From NCBI GenBank assembly GCA_961205875.1, contig OY540810.1, positions 36,518,001-36,582,000 of the forward strand: a DNA stretch of 64,000 bases, read 5' to 3'. Position numbers and translations under genes: made by a program. The notes beneath the pieces are model-generated. The model had not been told where the DNA came from, did no database searches, and saw nothing but the letters and a program-made list of their open reading frames with translations. Positions 36,909 through 48,310 of the stretch are shown here, piece after piece. Within the stretch, counting starts at the first letter, position 1, and each line of letters opens with the position of its first letter. Origin of the DNA: Sialis fuliginosa. Lineage: Eukaryota > Arthropoda > Insecta > Megaloptera > Sialidae.

Positions 36909-37400
36909 TATTATAAACATTCACATTATAATTCTGCATTTTATCTTCACATCTCACGCATTCCGTAATCCCCAATGCTTCAAATAAATCATTCAATTAT
37001 AAACACACCGTCGTATAGCAACAACAATAGGATCATTCCCTTGCATTCATCTTTGCAGTACCGGGAAGGTCTTCTCGTGTAAGCGATGTAAGTCCATGTC
37101 GCGACATGACAATGCTTTCACGGGATTGTCTTGGTGCTGATGTTCAGCAGGGTTGGCTTTGACCCCGCACGCTTGATCTCTGATTGGAGATACGGAATGT
37201 GGGAGTGCTATGGTATGTGTTGTTAGATCAGGAGTTCTCAATTTGGTATTTGAGGATTATTATTACATGAAATAGGTATATATTGATCACTACTTATACA
37301 TGCCAAAATAATACATAAGAGTTTCTGTGTAAATTACTTATTATTAAATTATAACTGTGTAATTTTTATCGTGATGTGTAATTTAGCAATTTGGAGGCTA
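36909..37400. other. Non-coding stretch with GC-richer part
   Basis: Positions 37020-37240 (CAGTACCGGGAAGGTCTTCT, GGCTTTGACCCCGCACGCTT) look single-copy. A minus-strand frame at 37047-37241 has no recognised domain and no splice support, so it is not called. Confidence 0.35.
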
Positions 37401-37647
37401 ATGCCTGGTATTATCAACCAATTTAAAGCTCCTTTAGCGCTAAATGCTCCTTTAACCTAAATTTACAATTACAAACGTGATTTAGATCAATATTAAGGCT
37501 CTCAATGAAAAAATGTACATAATATGCGTTGTAAAAACAGTGTAGAAAATTAAAAACCCATTTGATTAAATATATTATGCTTGGTTCTGTTAATAATATG
37601 ACAGTTAGTTAAAGGAGCATTTAGTTAAACTTGATAATACTGGACGT
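37401..37647. mobile_element. TGTCCGGTATTA-superfamily MITE
   Basis: ATGCCTGGTATTATCAACCA and TTGATAATACTGGACGT are the ends. AGCGCTAAATGCTCCTTTAA against TTAAAGGAGCATTTAG extends the arms. 59665-59879 is a relative with the same AGCGCTAAA motif. Confidence 0.7.
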
Positions 37648-37775
37648 AAGACGACTAATTAATAAGCGTTTAAATTGCCGCAGTGGATATGAAATACTAA
37701 TGAAACATCTTATATATCAAAATCTATGTATACTCATATTGTATGTATATAATTATAATTATGTATAAAGGAGCC

Positions 37776-37896
37776 ACTGTTGGCCCAGGTTTGCGCCAAT
37801 GCTAGCCAACACTGAGCCAAGATACAAATGATAACTTTGTTCAAGACTCGACCAAGGTTTGTCGTATTAAGGTTGGCTCAGAGTTGGGCCAATGTT
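37776..37896. mobile_element. Small GTTGGCCCA inverted-repeat element
   Basis: ACTGTTGGCCCA and GCCAACACTGAGCCAAG on the left pair with GGTTGGCTCAGAGTTGGGCC on the right. Short and slightly scrambled; target duplication not read. Confidence 0.5.
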
Positions 37897-39180
37897 AATA
37901 ATATTGATTAATATTAATATTAATTTTGATTTACGTTACAATACTGTTTACTTACGTTTTCAAGATTTTAAAAGTTTGTAGTAAACATGAAAAAGTATCT
38001 ATTTAATTTTTACGAGATACCTCACCTGATCGTTTGTATGTTCTGTAAAAGAGTTGATTCTATCTTAATAAAATATTTTGTTTATTTTTATGTTGAGTAG
38101 TAAAGAAAAGTACTGTCAGGTATCTCCAGACACCGTTTTAACAAGTGTAAACTTAGCCTATCGCTTTAGACAACGACAAGTTATGACCTTCCCCAAACGT
38201 CGCCCGAATGCCCACATACGTCATTTTATTATTTCCTCAATTTCTCAATTGTCTCACAATGAAATGAGATAACTATTCCGTATGTAACACTGTACCATCT
38301 CGTTATCTTTTTTGCGCAATATCTTTAACGGAAAAATAAATTACATTTTTGTGTTGTATGATAAATCACAGTTCACAAGTGTTGCCGTTTTTTTCTCTCT
38401 CGTCATCGCTTCTTCTTTATTTTCTTGTTTTTATTTTTCATCTTCTTTTATATTTATTTACGTTCAAGTTTGTTGTTGTTATATGTTCCTCTTGTTGTGG
38501 TTTTATAAATTGCTGTTTTGAAAATATTGATGAAACCTATTTTTCTTGGTTTGTATTTATTTATTGTCGTTTTTGTGAGATTTTTTTTATTTTGTAAATG
38601 TTTTATCTGTGGAGAATTATTGTAATTTTTTAGTGCCAACGGTGAAGCTTCCTTCATTTGTTATACAATATTAGTTAGTATTTTATCTTACGGAATACTC
38701 TAAAAGGGAAATTTCGCACGGTGGTAAGATATTATAAAATAATGTTCGAATAAATCAACAAATTAGGTAGATATGTGTTTTTTTTTATTAACTATTTATA
38801 TATATACTATTTGTATATATCGAGTGTCCCAGATAACTTTTCTAGTATGGGAATGTCGCTCAGTATAGTTAAGGTTATTCGATTGTATATATAGATAAAA
38901 ATCTAACATTTTAATATGTTAGTTATGGATAGCTAATATATTTTAGTATTTTTTTTCTAGTAATTGGATATTAAAAGTTGTTTTTAATGCACGGTATATG
39001 AGAGAACTCGTAGTGCTCTATTTATTGAAATAAAACACATATATTCACGTATAGTTTCATAACCATGTTTATTTAAAGTAATGAAAAACTAGAAATACAA
39101 CATTTTTTTTCATATGAGTTAACTGTGACATATTTGAACGTGTTTTTTACTCTGCTCTCCAACGATATGTTTCTTGCAAT
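37897..39180. other. AT- and T-rich non-coding stretch
   Basis: Positions 38390-38640 are pyrimidine-rich and give long but low-complexity open frames (Phe/Ser/Ile-rich), which I do not call. CGAGTGTCCCAGATAAC at 38820 is a solo mariner-type end. Confidence 0.4.
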
Positions 39181-39417
39181 TAGGGTGACCAGATTTTAGT
39201 TTTTGAAAACCCTGACATGTAAAAATTTATTAAAAATTTACTAAAATTTATTACTCTAATCTGCACTTTTGCGGTCAATACTCTATTTTTGATAACTTCT
39301 TTTTTTCTCATCACCATTATTACAAAACCCGGAGAAATTTCATCAAAACCCTGAGCCCGGAGAAACGGTATATAAACCCTGAGACTTCGGGTGAAAACCT
39401 GAGACCTGGTCACCCTA
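39181..39417. mobile_element. hAT MITE, 237 bp, perfect 8-bp target duplication
   Basis: TAGGGTGACCAGATTTTAG and GACCTGGTCACCCTA are inverted ends. CTTGCAAT lies immediately left (39173-39180) and right (39418-39425). A second copy lies at 59245-59507. Inner repeats of AACCCTGAG and CCCGGAGA are shared by both. Confidence 0.92.
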
Positions 39418-39447
39418 CTTGCAATAACGGACATTTTTTTGTAAATA

Positions 39448-40234
39448 CAGTAAAAGCTCTTTATTCGCGGGGTATATGTTCCATAAATATGCCGCGAATA
39501 CAGAAACCGTGAATACGGAATGGTAATTTATATGGGATTATAGGGGATACGTTCCTAGGTGACAAAATAAATAAACAAATACAATATAAAAAAAAGTTTT
39601 TGACCATATTGATTAATTATTATCTTCAGGCTTAGGCAATAGTTTAATGAATTTTGTAATTTTTTCTTGCTTGGCAGTTTTTAAAAGCTCCTTCAATTCA
39701 GACTGATATTCAGCAGTGATATTAGCAATTTGCGTCTTAAAAATAAGACTTCGTTCCATAGACGGATCAATTTTCATAAAAAAATCACAAAGCTCATTTG
39801 TAGCTTTTTATCAATGTGTTTTATTTACCTAAAAAATGCCGAAAAATATCAGTTTCCCATAAGAATACATGTTAAATTTAAATCAATATATTTCCTAAAG
39901 GGCTTAGTGAATCAATTTAATATTTTGTCTATTGCATAAGAATGCTATTGGGAACATTCCAACCAATTTTCATATATTTGGTAGCATTTTGAAATACATC
40001 CCATACATCCTTAACAACATACTTTAGACAAAGTTGTAATAAGGTCTATTTACTTTTTTATTAGTCCATTTGACGGCGTTTATAAAGAACATTGGGTTGG
40101 ATACCTATTGGAATCCTTTTTATTATTATGTATGTACTGATTAGATCCGCGAATATAGGAATTGGGTCGCATTTTTTTAATCCGCGAATAGTGAAAACGC
40201 GAATGAAGGAAGCGCGAATAAGGAGCTTTTACTG
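39448..40234. mobile_element. pogo-like element, 787 bp, TA-flanked
   Basis: CAGTAAAAGCTCTTTATTCG and CGCGAATAAGGAGCTTTTAC|TG are inverted ends flanked by TA (39446-39447, 40235-40236). CGCGAATA/CCGCGAAT motifs repeat sub-terminally, as in Tigger/pogo-type elements. It carries a short open frame on the minus strand that may be the tail of a transposase. Confidence 0.8.
39613..39811 (-). pseudogene. C-terminal open-frame remnant inside the pogo-like element
   Basis: On the minus strand about 65 codons stay open and end at TAA (39613-39615). They include FFMKIDPSMERSLIFKTQIA, QSELKELLKTAKQEK and IKLLPKPEDNN. An in-frame stop lies immediately upstream, and there is no catalytic triad. The lysine/glutamate-rich tail fits the C-terminus of a protein trapped in the element, either the element's own transposase or a captured host exon. 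The position inside intact terminal repeats shows it is part of the element. I do not recognise the family from sequence. Confidence 0.45.
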
Positions 40235-40236
40235 TA

Positions 40237-41001
40237 CTTATATTTTAAGAGATACAGTTATTATTATAAAAAATACGACTTACACATTCAATAAAAGAAA
40301 TCATTCCACTTTTATAAAATATCAATATACGAAACAAAAAAAACAACAATATTCAAAAACTTCTAATAACATGATTGTGCGTATGCATTTGCGAAATAAA
40401 TTGTCTCTGGAGTTACCAAATTGGGCAATTCTGCGCGCATAAAAAGCGTATAAACATCATTTTATAACACTGCATTCGCTTTTTATTATTTATGTGTATC
40501 CTTTTTGATGGCACGTTTTTCTATATATCTGTTTAGTAATTTTGTGACATGAAAATCCTTGGGGAGACTGGAGTGTCAGTTTTCAAGAACATGCTGTATA
40601 TCCTCTGACACATACGAAGGATATTTTGTCTCTGATATGCGGAGTTTTTTCTTCTTTTTTGTTAAATTTCATATATTCATATAGTAGTTTCTATATTGTT
40701 ACATGGTTTTGTATCAATATGAATTTACTGAAATAGGTTTCTTTTTGTTGACATGTATAAATATTGAAACTCCTCTTTGTAATCAATACTTTTATGGTAC
40801 GTTTATTGATCAAAAATGGCATAAGATGTATTATTAGTTTCTAAGTTTAACCTACGTAATTTTGATCGTTCTTTCAGTCAACGTTTCTTCCATCTTTATG
40901 TTCTTCAATTGCTATGTCAAACTTGTTATTAGTTTTTGTTTTTATTATTAAGTTTACTTCAATTTTTTTTAAACTTTACATAATTAATTGTATCAACTGT
41001 T
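40237..41001. other. AT-rich non-coding stretch
   Basis: Nothing beyond ordinary AT-rich sequence was recognised. Confidence 0.45.
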
Positions 41002-41590
41002 TCTCTATATATAAAAATGAATGTTCGTTTGTATGAGGTTTATTTATAGATTCAGGAATTACTGAACCGGTATCAATACGGTTTTCACCAATAGTTAGAT
41101 CATGTTTCTGTGCATGTTCGTGGATATTAATATTTTATGATCACCTAAGACTAAAAAAATCATTATCAAGTCGTGTTTTGTTTCAAATAATTTGTCGAAC
41201 AATTGGATAATTTTTAACACGTTAACAATTAAATATTTTGAAATATATTGATTGAAAATTGAATAAGAATCGACATTCAGCCCTTAAAGGCGAGATAGAC
41301 AAGATTTTGTATAGGTAATTAATAAAAAAAAATTAAATATTTCATTCCCTGTCACGTATGGAGGTTTGTAATTAGTTTCATTTGATTTTGGTCGACATAT
41401 TTGTAATTAACGTGTACAAGTCTATATAATAAACATACTCTTAACGAAATCTAAAAAAAAACTGTAGTTCTCAGTGCCAGTTTTCTTAAAATTTTGAAGA
41501 AAAATCACCATAACTTTTGAACGGGTGTTCGGATTTGGTTTTTGTCGGAAAATTATACAACTTGGGCGAAGCTACGGGCAGGTCCGCTAG
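41002..41590 (+). mobile_element. Helitron-like non-autonomous element
   Basis: It opens TCTCTATATATAAAAATGAA and ends GGGCGAAGCTACGGGCAG then GTCCGCTAG|T. The 5' TC and 3' CTAG termini fit Helitron ends, and the GC-rich 3' part could form the sub-terminal hairpin. No Rep/helicase coding sequence. The 5' boundary is approximate. Confidence 0.6.
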
Positions 41591-42179
41591 TCATAAATAT
41601 TTCATTTTACATAAAAATTTGTATTGTTTGAAAATAAGATTACTCCTTACCTTATAGTCTAGAATTAATGTTTTGCCTTATTTAATGGACGCCTGTGATG
41701 TTAATGGATAATGCAGTTTATATTAACAAGTATCCATTTATATTTGCATATAATTACTTTATTTATATTAGTTCATTAATTTCAATTAATGTGTGTAATA
41801 AAACTTGAGTTATGGCTGTTCTAATTAAACTCATTATATTTATTACCTTTCCATTCATTGATGCATGTAATAATTATACATTTTATGTGATAATGGTTTA
41901 TTTCATTGCTGATATATGTAATTAATTATGATGTAAATTTGATTGTTAGTAATTTGAGTTGAATAGTTACTTAGATTAAAATTTGCCTACTTAAAGATAG
42001 TAGGTTAACAATTAGGAATATTATTCTATTGTATGATATTCATTTTACGATGCTAATTGGAAGAAAGTTGTAAATGTATTGGCACCGACCTCAAAACCTG
42101 TTAAATTTATTTATGTATTAGGTATACTTTTCAATGTTTTCAGTTTTATTTTTTAAAGTTTTTTTATTTTTTCCCTTTT
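41591..42179. other. AT-rich non-coding stretch
   Basis: No gene or structured repeat recognised. Confidence 0.45.
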
Positions 42180-42500
42180 GAGTGGTGTACAATTGAAGTT
42201 AATGTCAGATTCTGATAAAATTTATATACAACCACATCGAGAGTATACTCTATCAAACAAACGAAAATTAACTCAATAGGTGCATATTTGTCGGAGCCAA
42301 ATTGAAAATCCCCTCCTTTTTTGATGTCCATGGTCTAATTCCGATAAAAATATGAAACAACGGGAGTATACTCTTTCAAACAAAAAGTACAATTCGGTGC
42401 ATATTTGACGGAATTATGCCCGAACATACATAAAACATGTATATTGATTGAATTGAGAAACTCCTCCTTTTTTGAAGTCGGTAAAAAACTAAGACAACGA
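42180..42500 (+). repeat. Lepidopteran-type CCTCCTTTTTTGAAGTCGG repeat, two degenerate units
   Basis: GAGTATACTCTATCAAACAA...GGTGCATATTTGTCGGA and GAGTATACTCTTTCAAACAA...GGTGCATATTTGACGGA are tandem versions about 120 bp apart. Each leads to a CTCCTTTTTT(T)GA word. The phrase AATTGAGAAACTCCTCC plus GAAGTCGG is one I associate with a very common lepidopteran repeat. Confidence 0.65.
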
Positions 42501-43726
42501 CCACACGTAAACATTTCAACTAAAAAATTATAAACAAGTTGTCTTTTAAAGGAAGAAGTTTCATAGAACAAACGTAGTCGCATGTTACATAAAAGTACAG
42601 AAGGAATTTACCGAAAAGGGCCTAGGACCAGAGGACAATATGTTACGAATAAAAATATAAAATACATGAATTTAATTTTAGATAAGTGCAACTACGTCTG
42701 CTCTGTGAAACTTTTTATTTGAAATGCTATAACGTAATTGGAGTTATTTTTTTAAAATTATATTTTTATAATTAAAAAAACCATTTAAAGTAATGTGAAT
42801 ACTTCTTTAAAAGTTTACAATCTTGAATGACTGCATTATCACAGGCTTCCAATCCAGGCTTCCAAATGTAAGCTATTTTAATTTTTGCTCATATTTGTCT
42901 AAACATTTCCACATTTGCGCCAAACTACTTGAATATTTCCAAGTAAGTTCCATCCAAATTTCTCTTAAGCAACGAGTAACATTGTGCTATACAAAGAGCA
43001 AAGGACAAAGTTATGAAAATTTGTGACGGGTGTGTGTGTGTATGTGTGTTGAGAGGGAGATTGTTTCTGTATGAACCCTTTCACGGTCCACTACGTCCCT
43101 TATTGCACCCCGTTGGGTCTTTTGTTTGTGGGAAATGAGAGAAGTTAGAATCGTGTATAGGTATGCCCTTGCAATTAGCGATAACTTCTCATTAATTCCT
43201 TTACTTGAAAATGCATTGTCGTGTTGAGTAGGTGTGGTTGGTTCTATATTTATATGTATGTATTACGGAACAGGTGGTATAGTAAATTTTAAAGTGATAA
43301 TACTGTTTATTGGAATTTTGATGCTCGTGATTTCAGTAACGGTCATTGCATCAAATGTATATTGACAATTAAATATATTTTGTTACATTCTTTCGTGTCT
43401 GTCTGTCGGTCTGTAGACGCTGTTACCCAAATACGATAAATCGTAAAAGGGTTTAAATTTTATATTTAAGATTAGTTATCTCCTGGGAAGAAAACGTCCT
43501 ATTTTTGAAAACGATCGTTCCACCGGAAATGGATGTTTATTGATGTCAATTTTTGAATATTGTGAATTATTTTTGAAACGGTGCGTACATATGTATAGGA
43601 TAAAAATGATCAATTAATAATTGTAGAGAATATTATTATCTGAAATTTATGTTCTATTCATAAAAAAAATAGTTTGAAAAAATAATTTAAAATTATATAA
43701 TCAATTCTGACATGAGTGCCATGGGC
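42501..43726. other. Non-coding stretch with microsatellite
   Basis: A TG microsatellite lies near 43027-43050. CTTTCGTGTCTGTCTGTCGG at 43391 marks another GTCTGTC-type repeat fragment. No gene seen. Confidence 0.4.
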
Positions 43727-43789
43727 CTTTCTTATATGTAATACAGTATACAGTAATACTGTTCACTCTCAGTATTATGTATAAGAAAG
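43727..43789. repeat. Hairpin with 18-bp arms
   Basis: CTTTCTTATATGTAATAC (43727-43744) and GTATTATGTATAAGAAAG (43772-43789) are inverted with two mismatches. The loop contains a smaller palindrome, CAGTATACAGTAATACTG. Confidence 0.7.
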
Positions 43790-44829
43790 TTCCGTTTTTA
43801 CTTTTAAAATGTTTAAATTAAATTCCCCCATGTAGGCGCTGAGAGGGTTTTGATGGGGTCCCACACCCCTCAGTTTTGCGAGAGTAAGGAAATTCCTAAC
43901 GAATTCTCTATTATCCTTAAAAATTTTGACTTTTTAGAACTTTCAAATATTATTTTAGTATTTAAAATAGTATAAGTAGGTAGTAAATTAATAAGTCAAA
44001 TATAATAATTTTTCGGGAAGCCGGGGCCTCTGAGACTACTGACCTTCCTAACCCCCCCCCCCTCTCTCTGGGCCTGCCCCTATGAATTAATCATTATTAA
44101 GTTTACTATTAATTGGAATTGCTATGTGAATTAAAACAAAAAACTTAAAATAATTATAATACGTGAATATAACCCAATTAAAAAGGTGCTCATATAACAA
44201 AGAAAAAACATTATTTTAAAAGTTATTACATGTGTGTAGTGTGTATGTTATTTGATTTCACTTTCTTTAATTACATATAATAATCTAGATGTAACAATAT
44301 TTTATTTATATTGACATTGGTACAAAGACTTATAATATTTCCAAACAAAAGAAAAAATAATTTAATCCAGTAATTACTTTTATAATGCAATTTATTTGAA
44401 ATGTAAACATGAACATAGAGTTGCATGTTTAAACTACATTACAATCAAATCTACTGATCAAAGTACGCATATAATTTTTTTTAAAGCTAGGTTTTTTCAA
44501 TTATACGTTTTATAGTTTTTTATCAAAGTTTTAATTATATTAATACCCTTTGTGTGGTGCATTTAAACTCGTTGATTTAATTAAAATTTTGAAACAGTAT
44601 AGGTATTATTTTAATGAATAAAACCGGTTAAATGTTCTGCGTTGTTTTTTTATAAATTAATAATTTAAATTGCTACTATAAAAATAACGGATTCAAACAA
44701 GGCCAAAACGTGTATTTCGATTAATATCTCAAATTCGAAAAAAAAACTTTACTGTAATATGATCGTGACTAATTCCACTTTATTTCTAATTTTTAAGCTC
44801 AGACCAAAAAATGAGTTCACGTGTCAGGT
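43790..44829. other. Non-coding stretch with repeat-like GC words
   Basis: TAGGCGCTGAGAGGGTTTTG, GGGAAGCCGGGGCCTCTGAG, a run of ten C at 44051 and CTGGGCCTGCCCCTATG resemble a decayed hAT-like element whose ends I could not pair. No gene seen. Confidence 0.35.
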
Positions 44830-45099
44830 GTTATTTTAGTGTGTAGTTGTACTTGTTTCTGCAATTCCAAAAATGTAAAGTGCAGTTGTAAAGTTAATTT
44901 ACGTAATTGAAAAATATAAGAAATGTAAAAAAAATCGAATTGCAATTGAAAATATAGCGGAAGGAACCGGGGGGAAAACACGTATTTACTAATGAAATTT
45001 TTTAACATGCATGGGGTCTTATAAAAGAATGCCGGGACCTAAAAAACGTACTTTGGCGAAAAAAGTACTAAAGCAAAATGTACTAACAAGGTTCTACTG
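44830..45099. repeat. Mixed relic: GTGTAGTTG repeat and pogo-like end
   Basis: 44830-44950 shares GTTATTTTAGTGTGTAGTTG with the 8924 hAT element. 44960-45099 ends AACAAGGTTCTACTG|TA and shares segments with 55780-55902. The element's left end is not seen. Confidence 0.55.
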
Positions 45100-45308
45100 T
45101 ATGTAAAGTACTGAGCAAAAAAGAGGCTATTGAAATCGAAAATATAAAAAAAAGTCATTGTAATTGAAACATTTTCTTGAAATAACCCCTGTCACGTGTT
45201 TCAAAACTGCATCAACCAATTTCAAGGCCCTCGGTGAAAAAAAATAAAAAAACGACAAACAAAATATGAAACTTAAAAAAAAAGAATAATTAGGATACAT
45301 TTTTATTA

Positions 45309-45686
45309 ACATCCGGTATTACCAACAAAATTTACTAGCTTGCAAGCATTTTCAAACGGGTTATCAAACTTATATGACAGTTCTCTTGGAGTTTTTGACA
45401 GATAGGTGCATGCGCGGTAAGTTGGTTTTTACCCAAGATTAGGAAATACACTTTAGAAAATATAATTTCCGGGGTTTCGTAATTGTCACTTGCCCTGATC
45501 GCTCCAGGGCAATTGGCTGCATGTAAATTAATGCCAAAAAAAACTTTACATATCTCGGTTTTTACTCACCGCACATGCATCTATCTGTCAAAACTCCAAT
45601 AGAACTGCCATATAACTTTGATATCCCATTTTAAAGTGCTTGCAAGCAAATAAATTTTGCTAGCTCGGAGCTGTAATACCGGACAT
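45309..45686. mobile_element. TGTCCGGTATTA-family MITE, 378 bp
   Basis: ACATCCGGTATTACCAACAA and GCTGTAATACCGGACAT bound the element. The arms extend through GCTTGCAAGCA, GACAGTTCT..TGGAG and the GCATGCGCGGT/ACCGCACATGC words. Related to 19285-19588. Confidence 0.8.
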
Positions 45687-46283
45687 AATTTTGTCTAATT
45701 ACTGCATGACGCGGTTAGTTGATACATACCGTCACGGGCGTCACGCCTAATCTACATTCTCCTTCTAAGAATATTTTTAATAGCAAACCCACATTGAGCC
45801 CTTCGTCAACACAGTGAGTTAATAAATAACCAAGTCGGGCCGATGCAGCAGCATAGTAATCTGTGCAAATGTACACAAATGAAGCGGAGAGGACCAAATC
45901 CCCGACATGCGTCGCTTAATATAATATGCAAAGACATGTTTAAGCTGAGATTTGAAGCCAATGAATCTGCATTAGCGATGTCTAACAGCGGCGTGGCCGG
46001 GTCGCCCTCGGGACTGCACTGAGAGTGTCTATGTATGTATCTCTAGTACTATCCATGGCGTCGTACAGCAGTGCCTGCTAAACTTTTAGAATTAGAAATC
46101 TAATTAAATAAAGCAAAATTGTGTGCATCTAGAAGTTAAAAACTAATTTGAATCCAAATATTTAACGAAGATACTGTTAAAAGTAGATATTTATGGTTAG
46201 CAACAAGGTTCGCTATATAATAGAAAAAGAGCAATATTGCGCGATTCGTGAAATTTATAAGAAAATTAAAACAAAAATCAAGA
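45687..46283. other. Single-copy-looking, GC-richer patch
   Basis: Positions 45715-46065 (GTCACGGGCGTCACGCCTAA, GTCGGGCCGATGCAGCAGCA, GGCGTGGCCGGGTCGCCCTC) stand out from AT-rich surroundings and show no partner in the window. A minus-strand 60-codon frame (45715-45897) has varied composition but no recognised domain. A regulatory element or an unrecognised exon are possible. Confidence 0.35.
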
Positions 46284-46540
46284 GTAAGTCGAAATTTTGT
46301 AAATAACTAAAAAATAATTATAAGAAGCTCCATTCAAAATCCTGAAATGATTCACCATCTGAGGGAGAGATATCGTCAAAATAAAATCAATCAATTTAAT
46401 AATGCGAGTATCACAATGCTAAAATTAGTTGATTTTATTTATTTTGACTATATCTTTGCTCATAGATGGTGAATCGTTTCAGGATTTTGAATGGAGCTTC
46501 TTATCATCTTTTTTTAGTTATTTACAAAATTTGGGCTTAC
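46284..46540. mobile_element. Hairpin-like MITE, 257 bp, about 100-bp arms
   Basis: GTAAGTCGAAATTTTGTAAA...CTCCATTCAAAATCCTGAAA is mirrored by TTTCAGGATTTTGAATGGAG...TTTACAAAATTTGGGCTTAC. Together the arms span most of the element. A diverged relative lies at 48405-48600. Confidence 0.85.
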
Positions 46541-46730
46541 GAAGAAATATCTTAAGATAGTGGTCACATTTACTTAGATTTTTTGCCATGCATTATTTAA
46601 AACGTATGAATCATAAGAATTTTTTGCTCTATTTAACAGGATGGGTGGAAAACAAGTTATAAATATACTTTTAAGAAAAATAAACAAAAAGTGGTAATGT
46701 AACAAGTCTTTGTGCAAAGTTTCTGTACTG

Positions 46731-47036
46731 TGCATGTGTGTGTATCTCTCTGTCTGTTTGTTACCTTTTCACGGCTAAGTCACTTAATCGATCTTGATGA
46801 AATTTGGTAGGGAGATAGCTTGAACCCTGAGGAAGGACATAGGCTGCTTTGTATTCCGAAAATTGTGTTCTGAAAAATTTATAAGATAAAAAAAATGTGT
46901 AAGTGACATTTGTATACCTAATCTTCTTCGCTGGTGACAGCTTACATATACCTAAATTCTACGCAAACTATAAATACATCTTATTATAATAATATACTAT
47001 ATAAAAATATGACGCGAACGAAGTTGCGGGTAACAA
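46731..47036 (+). repeat. Helitron-like repeat fragment
   Basis: CTGTCTGTTTGTTACCTTTT, GATGAAATTTGGTAGGGAGA and TAGCTTGAACCC, then the end GACGCGAACGAAGTTGCGGG, follow the succession seen in the 63307 copy. The 5' end is lost and the terminal CTAG is decayed. Confidence 0.65.
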
Positions 47037-47859
47037 ATATTGTTCTCATATGAGTTTAAAACATTTCTAAAGCCTATATTGATAGAGTAAATTAAATCAA
47101 CAATCAATACAGAAGCCTTAAAGTTAACTAAATCGTTTCTATGCAAACTAAACACAGTTTCGTTGAATCCCATTAAATTGCCACCGATTGATGTTTTAAA
47201 TACTTAAACCTCTGTACGCATCACTAAACAATAAGTATCAGGAGAGCATGAACGTTGTTGCAATTGAATCTGTAAATACAAATTTGAATATTTGCGGTGT
47301 ACAAACAGTTCATTAAACGGATATTTCTGGTTGGTTTTATGTGGTGGTCCCCCTGCTTATTTTCGTCACATCCAATTACTTCCCCCCTTACGATTTCCTA
47401 ATAGATCATTGTCACCATGCATTAACGTAAATTCGGCGTATTTGTAGCCAAATAGACATCGTAGTTGCAGATATATAAATCTACTTCTAATTTATTTATG
47501 CGGTCGAATCGTGTCTCGAATTATTTATCAACCCTTTGGATTAAAATATATATGTATTATGTATGTTTGTATTTACTAGATAAAGAATTACTAGATTTAT
47601 ATGTTTGCTGATTTATTGTATGTTGAAACATATTGTAAACAGAATATTTATTGGAAAGGAGTTTTGTGTAACAATTCGAATAAGCTTGTTGAACGAATCT
47701 GAAATTTTCTTTTCTAATTCAATTTGTCGGAATAAATATCTTTTGAATTATTTTTATAACATTTGTTATAATGAACGGATTTCAATAATCTTTTATATTC
47801 TACAGTTAATTGGTATAGTTAATGTGTTTTGACAATATTTTAACATTCTGAAATTTTCT
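47037..47859. other. AT-rich non-coding stretch
   Basis: No gene or repeat structure was recognised. The open frame at 47605-47832 is AT-driven. Confidence 0.45.
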
Positions 47860-48310
47860 CAGATTTTTTTTCTGAAAACATTGAAAAGTAAATATATCCT
47901 TAAATATACCCTTATAAGGGTTAAAATCAAAATGTCAGTTGACATTTTTTGTTGCATTTTAGGAGACCTATCTCAATGGGGTAAGTGAAAAAAATGTCAC
48001 TTTGGGAGGGGGTCAAAAATATTTTTGACAGTGGTCGTTATAATTTTTAGTGATAGTATTAATTAAATACTACATTCTGGAATTTTTCAGATTTTTTGAA
48101 TCGATAGTTTAGAAATTATAGGGAGTAGGGGGGACGCGCGTTCTGATAAAGACATTGAAAAGCAAATATATCGTGACTGAAAGATTAAAATCAAAAGGTC
48201 CTAAAACATTTGAATTTACTTTTCAGTTTATTGGAAAGGGGTCCAAAAAAAAATTTTTTTTTTTTCAAAAATCTCATCATTTCTGTTTTTGGGTTATCAA
48301 TCTACGCCCG
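47860..48310 (+). repeat. Tandem pair of about 270-bp units
   Basis: ACATTGAAAAGTAAATATAT...GGTTAAAATCAAAATGTC (from 47878) recurs as ACATTGAAAAGCAAATATAT...GATTAAAATCAAAAGGTC (from 48152). Each is followed by a GGGG(T)CAAAAA word. CTCAATGGGGTAAGTG in the first unit looks like a splice donor but is part of the repeat. Confidence 0.6.

Noticed and set aside
37047-37241. 64-codon minus-strand frame (His/Pro-rich)
   Set aside because: No recognised family, no splice or promoter support, and alternative frames look equally plausible.
38312-38657. Overlapping Phe/Ser-rich open frames on both strands
   Set aside because: They come from pyrimidine-rich low-complexity DNA. Openness on both strands argues against coding.
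45715-45897. 60-codon minus-strand frame with varied composition
   Set aside because: No domain, signal peptide or splice sites. It is kept only as a GC-rich patch of unknown role.
47962-47980. An 18-base microexon GAGACCTATCTCAATGGG with splice-like edges
   Set aside because: It lies within a tandem repeat unit, and the splice-like words belong to the repeat.
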